The translations under genes and the position numbers were made by a program. Of a stretch of 64,000 bases of DNA, positions 8,613-20,100 are shown piece by piece (positions within the stretch are counted from its first letter, which is position 1; each line of letters begins with the position of its first letter). This stretch comes from Candidatus Zixiibacteriota bacterium (GTDB lineage Bacteria > Zixibacteria > MSB-5A5 > UBA10806 > 4484-95), in assembly GCA_024231855.1 (NCBI GenBank), contig JAAEQD010000180.1, forward strand, positions 1 through 64,000, read 5' to 3'. A model generated the notes under the pieces. That model was not told the DNA's origin, did no database searches, and was given only the letters and a program-made list of their open reading frames with translations.

Positions 8613-10652
8613 ATGATGAAAAGGGTAGGCTTGATTGTTTTAATAATATTTGGATTTATTTACCTCAGCTCAGCCATGGCGACAATTATCAATGTCCCGG
8701 GTGATTCAACCACCATCCAGGCGGGAATAAACGGATCGGCCAACGGGGATACAGTACTGGTTCAGCCCGGTACGTATCTAGAGAATATTAATTTCACAGG
8801 GCGGAATATCGTTCTCGGTTCCCTATATCTAACAACCGATGATACCTCATACATTTCATCTACAATCATCGATGGTGATTCATCCGGCTGTGTCGTTACA
8901 TTTATAGAGGGGGAGGATTCTACGGCTGTTATTACCGGATTTACCATAACAAAAGGCTTAGGCGGGGGGGCGTTCCCGAGCTATATCGGTGGCGGAATCA
9001 CATGCAAAAATAGCTCTAGTCCACGAATTTTAAAAAATAAAGTAATCGTCAATTCAGCGGTCAATCTTTATGGCGGCGGGATAATGTGTTGGGATAATTG
9101 TAATCCTGATATAATCGATAATTTAATAAGCGGAAATACCTCCTGGATTGGCGCTGGAGTTTATTGCTATCAAAATTGTAATCCGGTAATTAGTAATAAT
9201 ACGATATCTGGTAATATTGCCAGTAATTCAGGCGGCGGGATTAGTTGTTTTGAATATAGCGATGCTCAAATAGGAAACAATTTCATTAGTAATAACAATG
9301 CCGATAAGGGCGGCGGTGTTTATTGCGAAAACTCTAATACTATGATTGATAGTAATACGATTATTGATAATTCGGCATATTTCGGGGGAGGGATTTACTG
9401 TAATGAAACTTGCTACCCTACTATCAGCAATAATATCATACGCGGAAACGATGTCTCATCATCCGGTAGCGAAGGGGGCGGGATTTATTGCCATACCGCT
9501 TTTCCTACTATAAGTGATAATACTATTGATAGCAATGTAGCTAATCTGTTTGGCGGAGGGATTTATTGCTACAATAGCTATGGGATCACTGTATCTGATA
9601 ATATTATTAGTGAAAACGAAACCCCGAATAACGGCAGCCTTGGCGGCGGTATTTACGCGGAAGATTGCTCGCTAATGGTAGTTAATAATACGATTAGTGG
9701 AAACGAATCCATTCATAGCGGCGGGGGAATTTATTGCGCTAACAATGTTTTCGTATTAATCAACGAAAATTCGGTAATTGGAAATTACTCTGATTGGGGC
9801 GGAGGGATTTATTGTTCTGATAGTTCAAGCACATCCATAAGCTATAATATTATCAGAGATAATACAGCCATCGAAAAAGGTGGGGGGATTGTATGCCATG
9901 AATACTCGAGGCCATACATAAGTTTTAATTTGATACGAGCTAATTCTGCCGGATTCACCGGCGGCGGCGGGATTTACTGCGAAGGCGGCAGTTACGCTGA
10001 TATAATTAACAATACTATTACTGAAAATTTCGCGTCCAATGACGGCGGAGGTATTTATTGTCAGCTTTATTCAAATGTGGAAATAGTTAATACTATCCTC
10101 TGGGCTGATAGCGCAAACAGCGAATACAATGAGATATACCTTCCCAGTGGAGGATTGGATATTACATATTCGGATATCCAGGGTAGCTGGGAAGGCGAGG
10201 GAAACATCAATTGCGATCCCTGGTTTTGCGATCCTGTTAATCTTGATTATCATTTAACCGATTCATCTTGCTGCGTGGGCGCCGGCGAGGGCGGTGTCAA
10301 CATCGGTGCTTATGACGTGGGTTGCGGCATAGATACAACATATAAATACTTGCCCGGTGATGTCAATATGTTCAATGGTGCCTGGCAGCCAATGGTCATT
10401 GGCGGAGATGTGACATACCTTGTCAACTACTTCAGAGGTATGGAATCCAGCATTCCATGCCTGTTGGGTGGTTTCTGGTGCTCAGCCGACGCCAACGGCG
10501 ATTGCTCTATTATCGGCAGCGATGTAACCAAGCTGGTAAATTATTTCCGTGGCGAATCTGATATATCCTGGTGCCCCGATTACGAACCGGGCTGGCTGCA
10601 CCCGGATGACCTTCCGACAGAACCCCCATCAGGCTGGCCGAATTGCGAGTAG
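8613..10652 (+). CDS. Secreted right-handed beta-helix protein with dockerin-like C-terminus
   Basis: The signal peptide is about residues 1-22. A conserved N-cap follows (INVPGDSTTIQAGINGS, GDTVLVQPGTYLENI), then about 450 residues of parallel beta-helix turns of 20-30 residues with repeated GGGIYC and NNxIxGN patterns. This is the right-handed beta-helix (PbH1) architecture of pectate-lyase-like and adhesin proteins. No polysaccharide-lyase catalytic set could be identified. After a spacer ending in GVNIGAYDVGCG, the module occupies about 577 to the end, with GWPNCE last. Two ATGs lie at 8613 and 8616; AGGAGG is only one base before the first, so 8616 may be the real start. Close paralogues are at 10813, 21050 and 22903. 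Confidence 0.85.
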   Translation: MMKRVGLIVLIIFGFIYLSSAMATIINVPGDSTTIQAGINGSANGDTVLVQPGTYLENINFTGRNIVLGSLYLTTDDTSYISSTIIDGDSSGCVVTFIEGEDSTAVITGFTITKGLGGGAFPSYIGGGITCKNSSSPRILKNKVIVNSAVNLYGGGIMCWDNCNPDIIDNLISGNTSWIGAGVYCYQNCNPVISNNTISGNIASNSGGGISCFEYSDAQIGNNFISNNNADKGGGVYCENSNTMIDSNTIIDNSAYFGGGIYCNETCYPTISNNIIRGNDVSSSGSEGGGIYCHTAFPTISDNTIDSNVANLFGGGIYCYNSYGITVSDNIISENETPNNGSLGGGIYAEDCSLMVVNNTISGNESIHSGGGIYCANNVFVLINENSVIGNYSDWGGGIYCSDSSSTSISYNIIRDNTAIEKGGGIVCHEYSRPYISFNLIRANSAGFTGGGGIYCEGGSYADIINNTITENFASNDGGGIYCQLYSNVEIVNTILWADSANSEYNEIYLPSGGLDITYSDIQGSWEGEGNINCDPWFCDPVNLDYHLTDSSCCVGAGEGGVNIGAYDVGCGIDTTYKYLPGDVNMFNGAWQPMVIGGDVTYLVNYFRGMESSIPCLLGGFWCSADANGDCSIIGSDVTKLVNYFRGESDISWCPDYEPGWLHPDDLPTEPPSGWPNCE

Positions 10653-10689
10653 TGTTGGGAAATATTCGCGAGTAATTCCTATGTTTTCC

Positions 10690-10719
10690 TTGACAACCCA
10701 TATTACTATTTAGTATCTT
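10690..10719 (+). promoter_or_regulatory. Sigma70-type promoter of the double beta-helix gene
   Basis: TTGACA at 10690-10695, an 18-base spacer, and TATCTT at 10714-10719. It lies about 95 bases before the start codon at 10813. Confidence 0.55.
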
Positions 10720-10812
10720 TTTTTAAGGTCATTAATTTTCATTATCTGGGGTCGCTTTCAGAAAATTGGCGTATGCTGTTTTGAATCTATCAGATTTCAG
10801 CAAGGAGAACAG

Positions 10813-13530
10813 ATGTCCAGGTATGTAGCGGTTTCAATGTTTTTTATCTTCGCCTTATTTATATCCGCGTCGGCGACGATAATCAGTATCCCTGTCGATC
10901 AACCGACTATACAGCAGGGAATAGATGTCAGCTCCGATGGCGATACCGTCTTAGTCCAACCCGGCACATATGTTGAGAATATTAATTTCGGGAGTCATAT
11001 CATTGTATTAGCATCGCTATTTTTGACTACCGGTGATACAACTTATATATCGAATACTATAATAGATGGTGATACATTAAATAGTGTTATTATCTTAGAG
11101 AATGGCGTTCAAAGTATTACCAGAATAACCGGTTTTACGATTCAAAACGGGTATGGTGACCCTCACGGCGGCGGGATTTACTGCGCTTATACTCACGCCC
11201 ACATCGCGAATAATATAATTACCGGAAATATAGGTTCTGCCGGCGGAGGAATCTATTTCGGACGATATGTGGATATTTTGATAGAGAAAAATAAGATTAC
11301 TGAAAACAGCGCGTCTAGATTCGGCGGAGCTATATATAGTTTTAAAAGTAATCCTGAAATTATTAACAATATTATAACTGAAAATACGGCCCAGGAAAGC
11401 GGCGGTGGGATTCATTGCAGGTATTCAAGCGCGACGATAAATAATAATACTATTACTGATAATGAAGCAATTCAAACTAATGGCGGTGGTATTGTTTGTA
11501 ATGAATCATTTATATCAGGCGCGAATAATATCATCAATAATAATTCCGCCAATTCTTTTGGAGGAGGGCTATACTGCGAACATTCCAACGCTATCTTTAC
11601 TAACACCGTGTTCTATGGGAATTCATCAGCCGAAAATGGTGGAGGTATAGCCTGCATTAATAGTTGCCCGATGTTTATTAACACCATCATTTGGGCCAAT
11701 GCCGCTGTTTCAGCAGGTGATAATATATACGCTGATGTAAACTCTATGCCCAAACTGAGCTTTTGCGATATCGAGGGCGGTTGGTCGGGCGATGGTAATA
11801 TCGATACCGACCCGCTTTTCAAGGATCCCGAAAATGGTGATTTTCATCTTATGGCTATCAAGTGCGGCGATATGTCGAATTCGCCCTGTATAGATATGGG
11901 TAATCCTGTTATTTTAGATAGTCTCGTGGACTGCTTTTGGGGATTGAATACATCGTTGAGTGATATTGGCGCATATGGGGGAGGAGCTATAATAACGCAA
12001 TATCCCGGCATAATTTACGTCCCGGCCGATTACCCGACAATTCAGGAGGCGATAAATAATAGCTTCGATGGAGATACGGTTCTGGTGTCTCCGGGCACAT
12101 ACATCGAAAATATTTCATTTAATGGTCATAGCATTGTACTGGGCTCTATGTTCTTAACGACCGGAGATACATCTTATGTATCTTCCACTATTATCGATGG
12201 CGGTTCTCTTGGAACAGTAATCGATTTGCGGAGCGGCGAGGATAGTACCACGGCAATTATCGGCTTAACAATTCAAAATGGATTTACGGAAAATTATGGC
12301 GCCGGAATATGGTGCCAACATTCAGATCCCAGGATTAGACATAATAGAATTATTGATAATAACGCGGCTCATCAAGGCACGTCCGGTGGAGGTATTCGAT
12401 GCCATTATTCGAATGTGGAAATATCTGATAATTTGATCAGCGGCAACAGCGCCGATGCGGGCGGCGGTATAAATTGCGCGTTTTGTTCGATTATTATAAG
12501 TAACAATATCATAAGTTCTAACGAAAGTGAAGTTGGCGGCGGGTTGAAGCATTCTGGCTGTAATATTGAGATTGCCAATAACACCTTTGTTAATAATACC
12601 TCGATAGTCAGCGGTGGGGCTATCTTTGCCACCAGTTCTAGGGGATGCCAAATACATGATAATTATTTCACCGGTAATTCCACAGGAAATCTTTTTGGCG
12701 GTGGCGCGATTATATGTACCTCAAATGACACGGTAACCAGTAATATTATTATAGGAAATTCAACAACCGGCGCCGGTGGAGGTATAAGATGTGAAGGCAG
12801 GGCATTTATCGCTAATAATATAATCGCATATAACACGGCTTTCACTGGCGGTGGTATTTGGTTTGGTGATCCCGCCACGCTGACCGGTAATACAATAATA
12901 GGAAATTCAGCCGAATATGCCGGAAATGCCATAGCCTGCCAGGGTGTTTATTGTGATGCGATTATAAAAAATAATATTTGCTGGCATAACGGCTCCGATG
13001 AAATCGCTATCTTGGATAACGCTCAACCTGCTATAACTTACTGCAATATAGAAAACGGCTTTGCCGGTGAAGGTAATATCGATTGTGATCCGGTATTCTG
13101 CAATGCCGCCGATGCCGATTATCATCTTTCCGATGCCTCCTGTTGCGCCGGCGCCGGCGAGGGCGGTGTCGATATCGGCGCGATGGGTGTCGGTTGTTAT
13201 GCCAGCGTTTTCCTGAAAGGCGATGTCAACATGTATAACGGGCAATGGCCGCCTACTGTAGTTGGCGGGGATGTAACATATCTGGTGAATTATTTCAGGA
13301 GCCTTCCGGCCAGCCAACCTTGCTTGCTGGGCGGTTTCTGGGCTTCGGCGGATGCCAACGGCGATTGCCTTATTATCGGCAGCGATGTCACCCGGCTGGT
13401 GAACTGCTTCCGCGGCGATGCGGAAATATCCTGGTGCCCGGATTACGCCCCGGCCTGGCCAATCCCGGATGATCTGCCTGTCGAAGCCCCTGAGGGCTGG
13501 CCCAATTGCGAGGAAAGTGAAGCAGGATGA
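10813..13530 (+). CDS. Secreted protein with two tandem beta-helix domains and dockerin-like C-terminus
   Basis: This 905-residue exported protein has a signal peptide (about 1-20) and is internally duplicated. The N-cap segment (PTIQQGIDVSSDGDTVLVQPGTY) recurs near residue 405 (PTIQEAINNSFDGDTVLVSPGTY), and each copy starts a separate parallel beta-helix with GGGI repeats. The dockerin-like module starts near residue 801. GWPNCE is followed by five more residues (ESEAG). CAAGGAGA lies eight bases before the ATG. The linker between helices (ECGDMSNSPCIDMGNP-like, LSDIGAYGGG) matches the end of the single-helix paralogue at 21050. This suggests the gene arose by joining two beta-helix genes with loss of one module. 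Function unknown; adhesion or glycan binding is plausible. Confidence 0.83.
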   Translation: MSRYVAVSMFFIFALFISASATIISIPVDQPTIQQGIDVSSDGDTVLVQPGTYVENINFGSHIIVLASLFLTTGDTTYISNTIIDGDTLNSVIILENGVQSITRITGFTIQNGYGDPHGGGIYCAYTHAHIANNIITGNIGSAGGGIYFGRYVDILIEKNKITENSASRFGGAIYSFKSNPEIINNIITENTAQESGGGIHCRYSSATINNNTITDNEAIQTNGGGIVCNESFISGANNIINNNSANSFGGGLYCEHSNAIFTNTVFYGNSSAENGGGIACINSCPMFINTIIWANAAVSAGDNIYADVNSMPKLSFCDIEGGWSGDGNIDTDPLFKDPENGDFHLMAIKCGDMSNSPCIDMGNPVILDSLVDCFWGLNTSLSDIGAYGGGAIITQYPGIIYVPADYPTIQEAINNSFDGDTVLVSPGTYIENISFNGHSIVLGSMFLTTGDTSYVSSTIIDGGSLGTVIDLRSGEDSTTAIIGLTIQNGFTENYGAGIWCQHSDPRIRHNRIIDNNAAHQGTSGGGIRCHYSNVEISDNLISGNSADAGGGINCAFCSIIISNNIISSNESEVGGGLKHSGCNIEIANNTFVNNTSIVSGGAIFATSSRGCQIHDNYFTGNSTGNLFGGGAIICTSNDTVTSNIIIGNSTTGAGGGIRCEGRAFIANNIIAYNTAFTGGGIWFGDPATLTGNTIIGNSAEYAGNAIACQGVYCDAIIKNNICWHNGSDEIAILDNAQPAITYCNIENGFAGEGNIDCDPVFCNAADADYHLSDASCCAGAGEGGVDIGAMGVGCYASVFLKGDVNMYNGQWPPTVVGGDVTYLVNYFRSLPASQPCLLGGFWASADANGDCLIIGSDVTRLVNCFRGDAEISWCPDYAPAWPIPDDLPVEAPEGWPNCEESEAG

Positions 13531-13601
13531 TTTTCGCTCTAAATATTGAAGGTATCTGATAAAGTATTTGGTTTTTTAGAATAATTTGCAGAGGAGAAGA
13601 A

Positions 13602-16600
13602 ATGAAGAAGGTTAGTAATATCCTGGCATGTTTTTTAATCTTTGTCGTGGCAATTAGTATTGAAGCTCAAAGCAATATAGCGGATTTCGATAAGCCATCT
13701 ATGGCGATTACATTCACTGAAAACGTGGGGCAGTTCGGGCGGAACATTTTATTTAAAACCGAAGCAAACGGAGCAGTATTCTATTTTTATCGCGATGAAG
13801 TCGCCTATTTGCTAACCAGGGATACCGACGAGCTGAATGTGCAGGAATTATCGATTGATAATGATTTACCGGATGAGTTCAAGCAATCCCGACATAAAAA
13901 CGAATCGGTGCTGATTAAAGCTCGGTTCATCGGCGCGAACGAACGGGTGGCAGTTTCAGGCGAGGATAAACGGAAATTCAAAAGTAATTACATCCGAGGC
14001 AATAATCCGGGCAATTGGTTCACTAATGTAGCCAGCTATTCCGCAATAGTGTATCATGATATTTATCCCGGTATCTCTTTGAAGTATTACGGCAACGGTA
14101 AATCATTGAAATATGATTTCATCGTTCGGCCGGGCGCGGATTTATCAAAAATATTAATCGACTATGAGGGAATTGATAATCTTGCGATTACAGAAAATGG
14201 TGATTTGGAGATTTCAACGCTCTGTGGAAACATCATTGAGAAAACACCATTCATTTATCAGGAAATAGACGGGTATCACCGGCAGGTAAACGGACAGTAT
14301 GTAATTAACAATAACAGCTTCGGCTTCAAGATTAATTCTAAATATGACTTAAATCATGATCTGACAATAGATCCTTACATCCAATGGAGCACGCTTATTG
14401 GTGGAAGCCAATACGAGCGAAGTCATGATGTAACCTATGACTCAAACGGCAATATAATAATAATCGGAAAGACAGATTCCAACGATTATCCTCTCGTAAA
14501 CCCATACGCGGATAGTTCAAGTGGAAGCAATGATATTGTTATTACCAAAATTTCAAGTGATGATTCGACTACGCTCTACAGCACTTATATTGGCGGATCG
14601 GGCTATGATGAAGGTATATGCGTAAAAACTGATAATGATAATAGTATTATTTTTGCCGGTAATACTTCTTCATCCGATTTTCCTACATCTAACGCTTATG
14701 ACGATTCACTTAATGGATATAGCGATATTATAATAGGTAAACTGTCATCCGACGGTTCAGAACTAACCTTTTGCACATATTTAGGCGGTAGTAATTCTGA
14801 AAGCATTTCCGATTTTGATCTGGATTCCGAAAATAATATTTATTTATGCGGAACGACAAATTCTGATGATTTTCCCGTAGTAAATGCTTTCGATTCAACA
14901 TACAACCTGGAAGAAGCCGATTCATATATATCATTGCTTTCCAGCTCTGGGACTATTCTTATGTATAGTACATACCTTGGTGGTTCCGGTGATGATCGTG
15001 CGTCAGCCATTGGCTTTAATAATGGCCTGGTTTACCTGGTAGGCTCAACAGAATCATACGATTTTCCCGTATATGAACCGTTCGATAACACTTACAACGG
15101 TGACCAGGATGCCTTCATCATGGCGTTTACCGAAGGGTGTTCGACATTGGTAACCAGCACTTATTTCGGTGGAGATGATGAGGATGATTTTTCTGAGATT
15201 GCATTTGATAATTCAAACCAGGTCTATATTGTCGGCTCTACAAGATCAACGGATTTGCCTGTTGTGAATGCTTTTGATGATAGCCACAATGGCACATCTG
15301 ATATAGTTATCACCAAGTGGAACTCGTCACTTGATTCTCTTATCTATAGCACATTTTTCGGTCTTTCGAGTCATGATTTCGGCTATGATATTGTTGTAAG
15401 CGGCCTCAGCACAGTTTTTATTGCCGGTCGAACAGCTATTAGATTCCCGTTAGTAAATCCAATTGATAATAGAAATTCCGGTGGTTATACGGAAGCGTTC
15501 CTTTCGGAGTTCAATAGCGCCGGTGATTCATTATTATTCAGCACGTTTTACGGCGGAAATTGGAGCGAGGATTATATAGATTTAGATATAAATTCTGATA
15601 ATGAGGTAATCCTTACAGGTAGAACGAATTCTACTGATTTCTATATTTTTAATAGTCCAATAGATACTTCTACTATAGACAGATACAATATTTTCGCGGT
15701 AAAACTTGGCTACGGTTATGGCGGTGTGATAAATGGTATTGTTACTGATTCATATTCGAATCCTGTTAGCGGGGCTTACCTGGAAGTTGAAAACATGTTG
15801 ATGGATGATTATTCTGATTCACTTGGCCAATTTTCTCTGTATGGGTTAACCGATGGATCTTTTAATATTATCGTTTCACATTTTCAGCATAAAGATACAT
15901 TGGTGAGTAGTATTCCGGCATCTTTGAATGATACTACACATGTTGAAATAGCGATGAATCCCGGCGGGATAGTTAAGGGCGTTGTATCCGATTTGGAGAT
16001 GAATCCCGTGTTTGGTACTAGAGTAACGGCTACTGACTATCCAAATGTCGATTCGACCGACAACTCAGGGGAATACCTCCTGAGCGGATTCGAAACAGGC
16101 TCTTATGATATTCGCTTCTTTCACAATTTAGGGGAGCCCGGTTTCTTCGATACTATAATTACTGAAGTATCGGTAACAGAGAACGACACTACTTTCTTAA
16201 ACTTAATAGCTGTTCCTGAAGAGGCAAATGTTACGATCTGGATCGGCAATATTGATGAATCACCTTTAGTGGTACCGATAGGCGCTCCAACCGAAATTAA
16301 TGTCTATTTCCATACTCAGGAAGATGTCTATGTGGGTGAATTAATGTTTCCCTTAGGCATTAACAGCGCTTATATTGACTCATTCGATGAACTTAGCTGC
16401 CAATTACATTATCCGCTAACAGTCTGGGATTATAAAGGGTTTGGTAGTTTTAATGATGATTATATGATGGATATCGGTGGTAATACTTGGGATAGTTATT
16501 CGTTTTGGGGTAGGGATGAAGGGCCCCCACCATATGATGAAGACCCATTGCATACCGAACCAGGTGATCCGCCGATACTTGGCCTGACGTTCGGAGTCAT

Positions 16601-17075
16601 TATAGCCGATGAACATGACCTGAGCGGTCAAATTATCAGTGATGCAATTGGCCCGGGACTTGATCCCGTTTATGGCCCGGCAAACATAGGTGATTATCAG
16701 GGCGGCCCGGGTTACAGATATTTTCAAATATTTTCGTCTCTTAGTTTCGTAGATTACCAGTACCTCCCCGGCGATGCCAATATGCCCAGCGGACTCTGGC
16801 CGCCTGCGGTTATCGGGGCGGATGTCACATACCTGGTCAACTATTTCAGAACTACGAGTGATCCCTGCTTGATGGAAAGTTATTACGCTGCCGCCGATAT
16901 CAACGGCGATTGCCTGGTTATCGGCAGCGATGTAACAAGGTTGGTGAACTATTTCAGGGCAGAGGCCGAAATATCCTGGTGCCCCGACTTCGCCCCGGCC
17001 TGGCCAACCCCGGATTATTTGCCGCCCGACGCGCCAATTGGCTGGCCGAATTGTGATGTAATCGAAGTAAGATAA
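13602..17075 (+). CDS. Secreted SBBP beta-propeller protein with regulatory-like, cohesin-like and dockerin-like domains
   Basis: This is a 1157-residue exported protein. In order it has a signal peptide (about 1-22) and an N-terminal domain (30-260) with FTENVGQFG and YFYRDEVAYLL. That domain is typical of the beta-sandwich found before SBBP propellers. About seven SBBP blades follow (260-700), with repeated STYxGGS and DFPxxNxxD patterns. Then come two carboxypeptidase-regulatory-like Ig-fold domains (706-872), a roughly 175-residue domain starting VTIWIGNIDESPL (about 875-1050), and the dockerin-like module (about 1051 to the end). The VTIWIG domain is also in the genes at 17147, 26837 and, diverged, 30830. 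I suspect a cohesin-like fold but cannot prove it. GAGGAGAAG precedes the start. No enzymatic motif seen. Confidence 0.82.
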   Translation: MKKVSNILACFLIFVVAISIEAQSNIADFDKPSMAITFTENVGQFGRNILFKTEANGAVFYFYRDEVAYLLTRDTDELNVQELSIDNDLPDEFKQSRHKNESVLIKARFIGANERVAVSGEDKRKFKSNYIRGNNPGNWFTNVASYSAIVYHDIYPGISLKYYGNGKSLKYDFIVRPGADLSKILIDYEGIDNLAITENGDLEISTLCGNIIEKTPFIYQEIDGYHRQVNGQYVINNNSFGFKINSKYDLNHDLTIDPYIQWSTLIGGSQYERSHDVTYDSNGNIIIIGKTDSNDYPLVNPYADSSSGSNDIVITKISSDDSTTLYSTYIGGSGYDEGICVKTDNDNSIIFAGNTSSSDFPTSNAYDDSLNGYSDIIIGKLSSDGSELTFCTYLGGSNSESISDFDLDSENNIYLCGTTNSDDFPVVNAFDSTYNLEEADSYISLLSSSGTILMYSTYLGGSGDDRASAIGFNNGLVYLVGSTESYDFPVYEPFDNTYNGDQDAFIMAFTEGCSTLVTSTYFGGDDEDDFSEIAFDNSNQVYIVGSTRSTDLPVVNAFDDSHNGTSDIVITKWNSSLDSLIYSTFFGLSSHDFGYDIVVSGLSTVFIAGRTAIRFPLVNPIDNRNSGGYTEAFLSEFNSAGDSLLFSTFYGGNWSEDYIDLDINSDNEVILTGRTNSTDFYIFNSPIDTSTIDRYNIFAVKLGYGYGGVINGIVTDSYSNPVSGAYLEVENMLMDDYSDSLGQFSLYGLTDGSFNIIVSHFQHKDTLVSSIPASLNDTTHVEIAMNPGGIVKGVVSDLEMNPVFGTRVTATDYPNVDSTDNSGEYLLSGFETGSYDIRFFHNLGEPGFFDTIITEVSVTENDTTFLNLIAVPEEANVTIWIGNIDESPLVVPIGAPTEINVYFHTQEDVYVGELMFPLGINSAYIDSFDELSCQLHYPLTVWDYKGFGSFNDDYMMDIGGNTWDSYSFWGRDEGPPPYDEDPLHTEPGDPPILGLTFGVIIADEHDLSGQIISDAIGPGLDPVYGPANIGDYQGGPGYRYFQIFSSLSFVDYQYLPGDANMPSGLWPPAVIGADVTYLVNYFRTTSDPCLMESYYAAADINGDCLVIGSDVTRLVNYFRAEAEISWCPDFAPAWPTPDYLPPDAPIGWPNCDVIEVR

Positions 17076-17146
17076 TTAACGCTCTATATGTTTGGGATAG
17101 ATTATTATTATTTTGGCTGTTAATGAAAATTACTTAAGGAGATGAT

Positions 17147-20100
17147 ATGAAGGTGAGTAATATTATCCTGGCATGTTTTGTAACCCTTATTTTGGCAATA
17201 TCTACAGAAGCTCAAAATAATCTATCTGAATTCGGTATGCCGGTCGCCTTCACCGAGAATATGGGGCAGTTCGGGGAAAGGACTCTATTCAAAGCCGAAG
17301 CTAACGGCGCGTCTTTCTACTTCTGCTCCGATGAAGTTGCCTATCTGTTTGTTCGCAACACCGATGAGCTGATTGAAGATGAATTACCGGTTAATAATGA
17401 CCTGCCTGAAGAATTAAGGCAACCTCGATATAAAAAAGAGAGCATATTGATAAAAACACGGTTTATTGGCGCCAGCCAGCAGGTTGAGGTGACCGGTGAA
17501 GAGATACTTGGCCATATAAGCAACTATTTCCACGGCAATGATCCTGATCAGTGGCGAACGAATGTGTCAAGCTACTCATCAATAGTATATCACGAAATTT
17601 ACCCTCGTATCGATTTGAAATACTACGGCAACGGCAAATCATTAAAATACGATTTCATTGTTAATTCGGGCGCGGATATCTCCCAAATTCGGATTCGATA
17701 TGAAGGAATCGATTATCTCGATGTTACAACTGACGGCGATCTTGAAATAAGCACCTCATTTGGGGAAATATATGAAAAAGCGCCCCGTATCTATCAGGAT
17801 ATTAATGGCAGTAAAACCGAAATAAACGGACGATATGAAATCAAGGAGCCAGGTTTTTTCGGCTTTGTTGTCGATGAGGGCTATGATCCGGATTTACCTC
17901 TAATAATCGATCCATATATTGAATATAGCACATATCTTGGAGCTTCGAAAAACGATAAAAGCGAGGGTATCGCCGTCGATTCCGAGGGCAGTACTTATAT
18001 AGTAAGCAATACCAATTCATACTATTTTCCGGTCGCTAATCCATACGATGAAAGCCGAAATGATGGTGATGAAATCGTTGTATCCAAACTTTCCGCGTCC
18101 GGAAACTATTTGGTTTATAGTACTTATTTAGGAGGTAGCCATCATGACTATGGCAAGGATATCGCTGTTGATATAAATGGCAATGCCTATATTACCGGTT
18201 ACACTAATTCTTCCGATTTTCCATTAGCAAACCAATATGATGATGGTTTTGATGGAGATGAGTGGGATTGCTTTCTGGCTAAACTATCCAATTTGGGAAA
18301 CGCTTTGCTATATAGCACATATTTTGGTGGTTCAGAAAATGAATATAGTTATGGTATCGCCGCGGATACTGGGGGTAACGCGTTTGTCGCGGGTTTTACT
18401 AGATCATCAGATTTTCCCACGGCAAATCCATATGATGGAATACTTGGTGGAGACGGTGACGTTTTTATAGCGAAGTTTAATACACAACTTAGTGGCTCTA
18501 ATTCTTTGATATTTAGCACGTATTATGGCGGCAGTTATAGTGATATGGGAAGCGCTACTGAATCTGCCAAGGACATAGCGGTTGATTCGGAGGGCTGCTC
18601 ATATATCACGGGTTATACATATTCCAGCGATTTGCACACCGTAAACGCGTACAGTACAAGTAAAACCGGATGGGAAGATATTTTTATAGTTAAGTTTTCA
18701 AATACGGGCCATTATCCCCTATACGCGACTTATTTGGGAGGAACAAGGGGACAGAGAGGAAATTGTATAGATGTAGATGATTCTGGAAACGCCTACATCA
18801 TTGGCTTAACCGATTCCCGGGATTTTCCAATAATAAACGCGTATGATACAACTCATAATGATATTTTTGTGGTAAAAATCGCGACTTATCTAAGTGGAGA
18901 TAGCTCCTTATTATATAGCACGTATTTTGGCGGGTCAGATAGTGAATACGGTAATGGAATCGCCGTCAATTCTGAAGGTGAGGTATATTTCACGGGCACA
19001 ACATATTCTGAAGATATGCCTATTGTAGACGCTTTTGATGGTAGTTATAACGGAGGTGACGGATGGTGGGGAGGCGGTGATGCTTTTGTCGCGAAGCTTT
19101 CCGCCCAAGGCGATGATTTATTATATAGCACGTTTTTCGGAGGTTCCGATGGTGACGTAGCAAACGGAATTGCCGTAGATGAAAGTGGCAACGCGTATAT
19201 CGCGGGAAACACCGAATCCATCAATTTCCCGGTGGTTAATGCTTTTGATGGTGATTATAATGGCGGCCGGAGCGATATATTTATAGCCAATTTAAATTTT
19301 GGAATGGGGGGAACAGTTACCGGCACCGTATCTGATGATGATGGCTTTCCAATTGAAGGCGTTTTTGTTACCGATGAAAATAATGTATCTACCGATACTA
19401 CGGATTACTCCGGTGAATATGTTTTATCTCATCTCCAACCGGGCTCGCATGATATATTTTACATTTCCTCAGAATACTGTGCCGCGATTGCCGCCGATGT
19501 TTACACAGACCCAGGCGAAACGGTATATGTAGATATTGAAATGGCAGCAGGAGGGCCGATTACAGGGACAGTAAATAATGAGAATTATAATCCTGTTGAT
19601 AATGTTCTTGTTGAAGTTGAAGGTACCGGTATAAAAGATTCCACCGATGTGAATGGAAACTTTTGGCTCACAGGATTATGCGAAGGTACATATGATATTT
19701 CATTTACTCACATCGGATATGTCGACACTTCTATCGTAGATATAACGGTAAATCCAACTGACACAAGTTATGTTGATTTAGTAATAGGGGTAGGAAGCTC
19801 GATATGTGGTCTGGTCACCGATTCTTCATTGAATCCAATAGGTGAAGTAACTATAGTCACGATAGATTTTCCAGCCAATGAAACTTCTAACAGTCAGGGT
19901 GAGTATTGTTTGAATGGTTTACCCGCCGGAAGTTACAATATCTCATTTATACATCCCGACTATTTTGATACTGTAATCAGTAATATAAGTGTTAACGAAA
20001 ATGATACTATTAATCTCAATGTAACTTTGAGGCCACCTACTCCTGATGTGACGATTTGGATTGGAACTATTGACGACTCCCCCGTCGTCGCGTCAATAGG

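Noticed and set aside
9000-10060. Regularly spaced short DNA repeats (GGCGGxGGGATTTA-like), possible CRISPR
   Set aside because: The repeats are in frame, imperfect and encode the GGGIYC turns of a beta-helix; spacers are not unique inserts of constant length.
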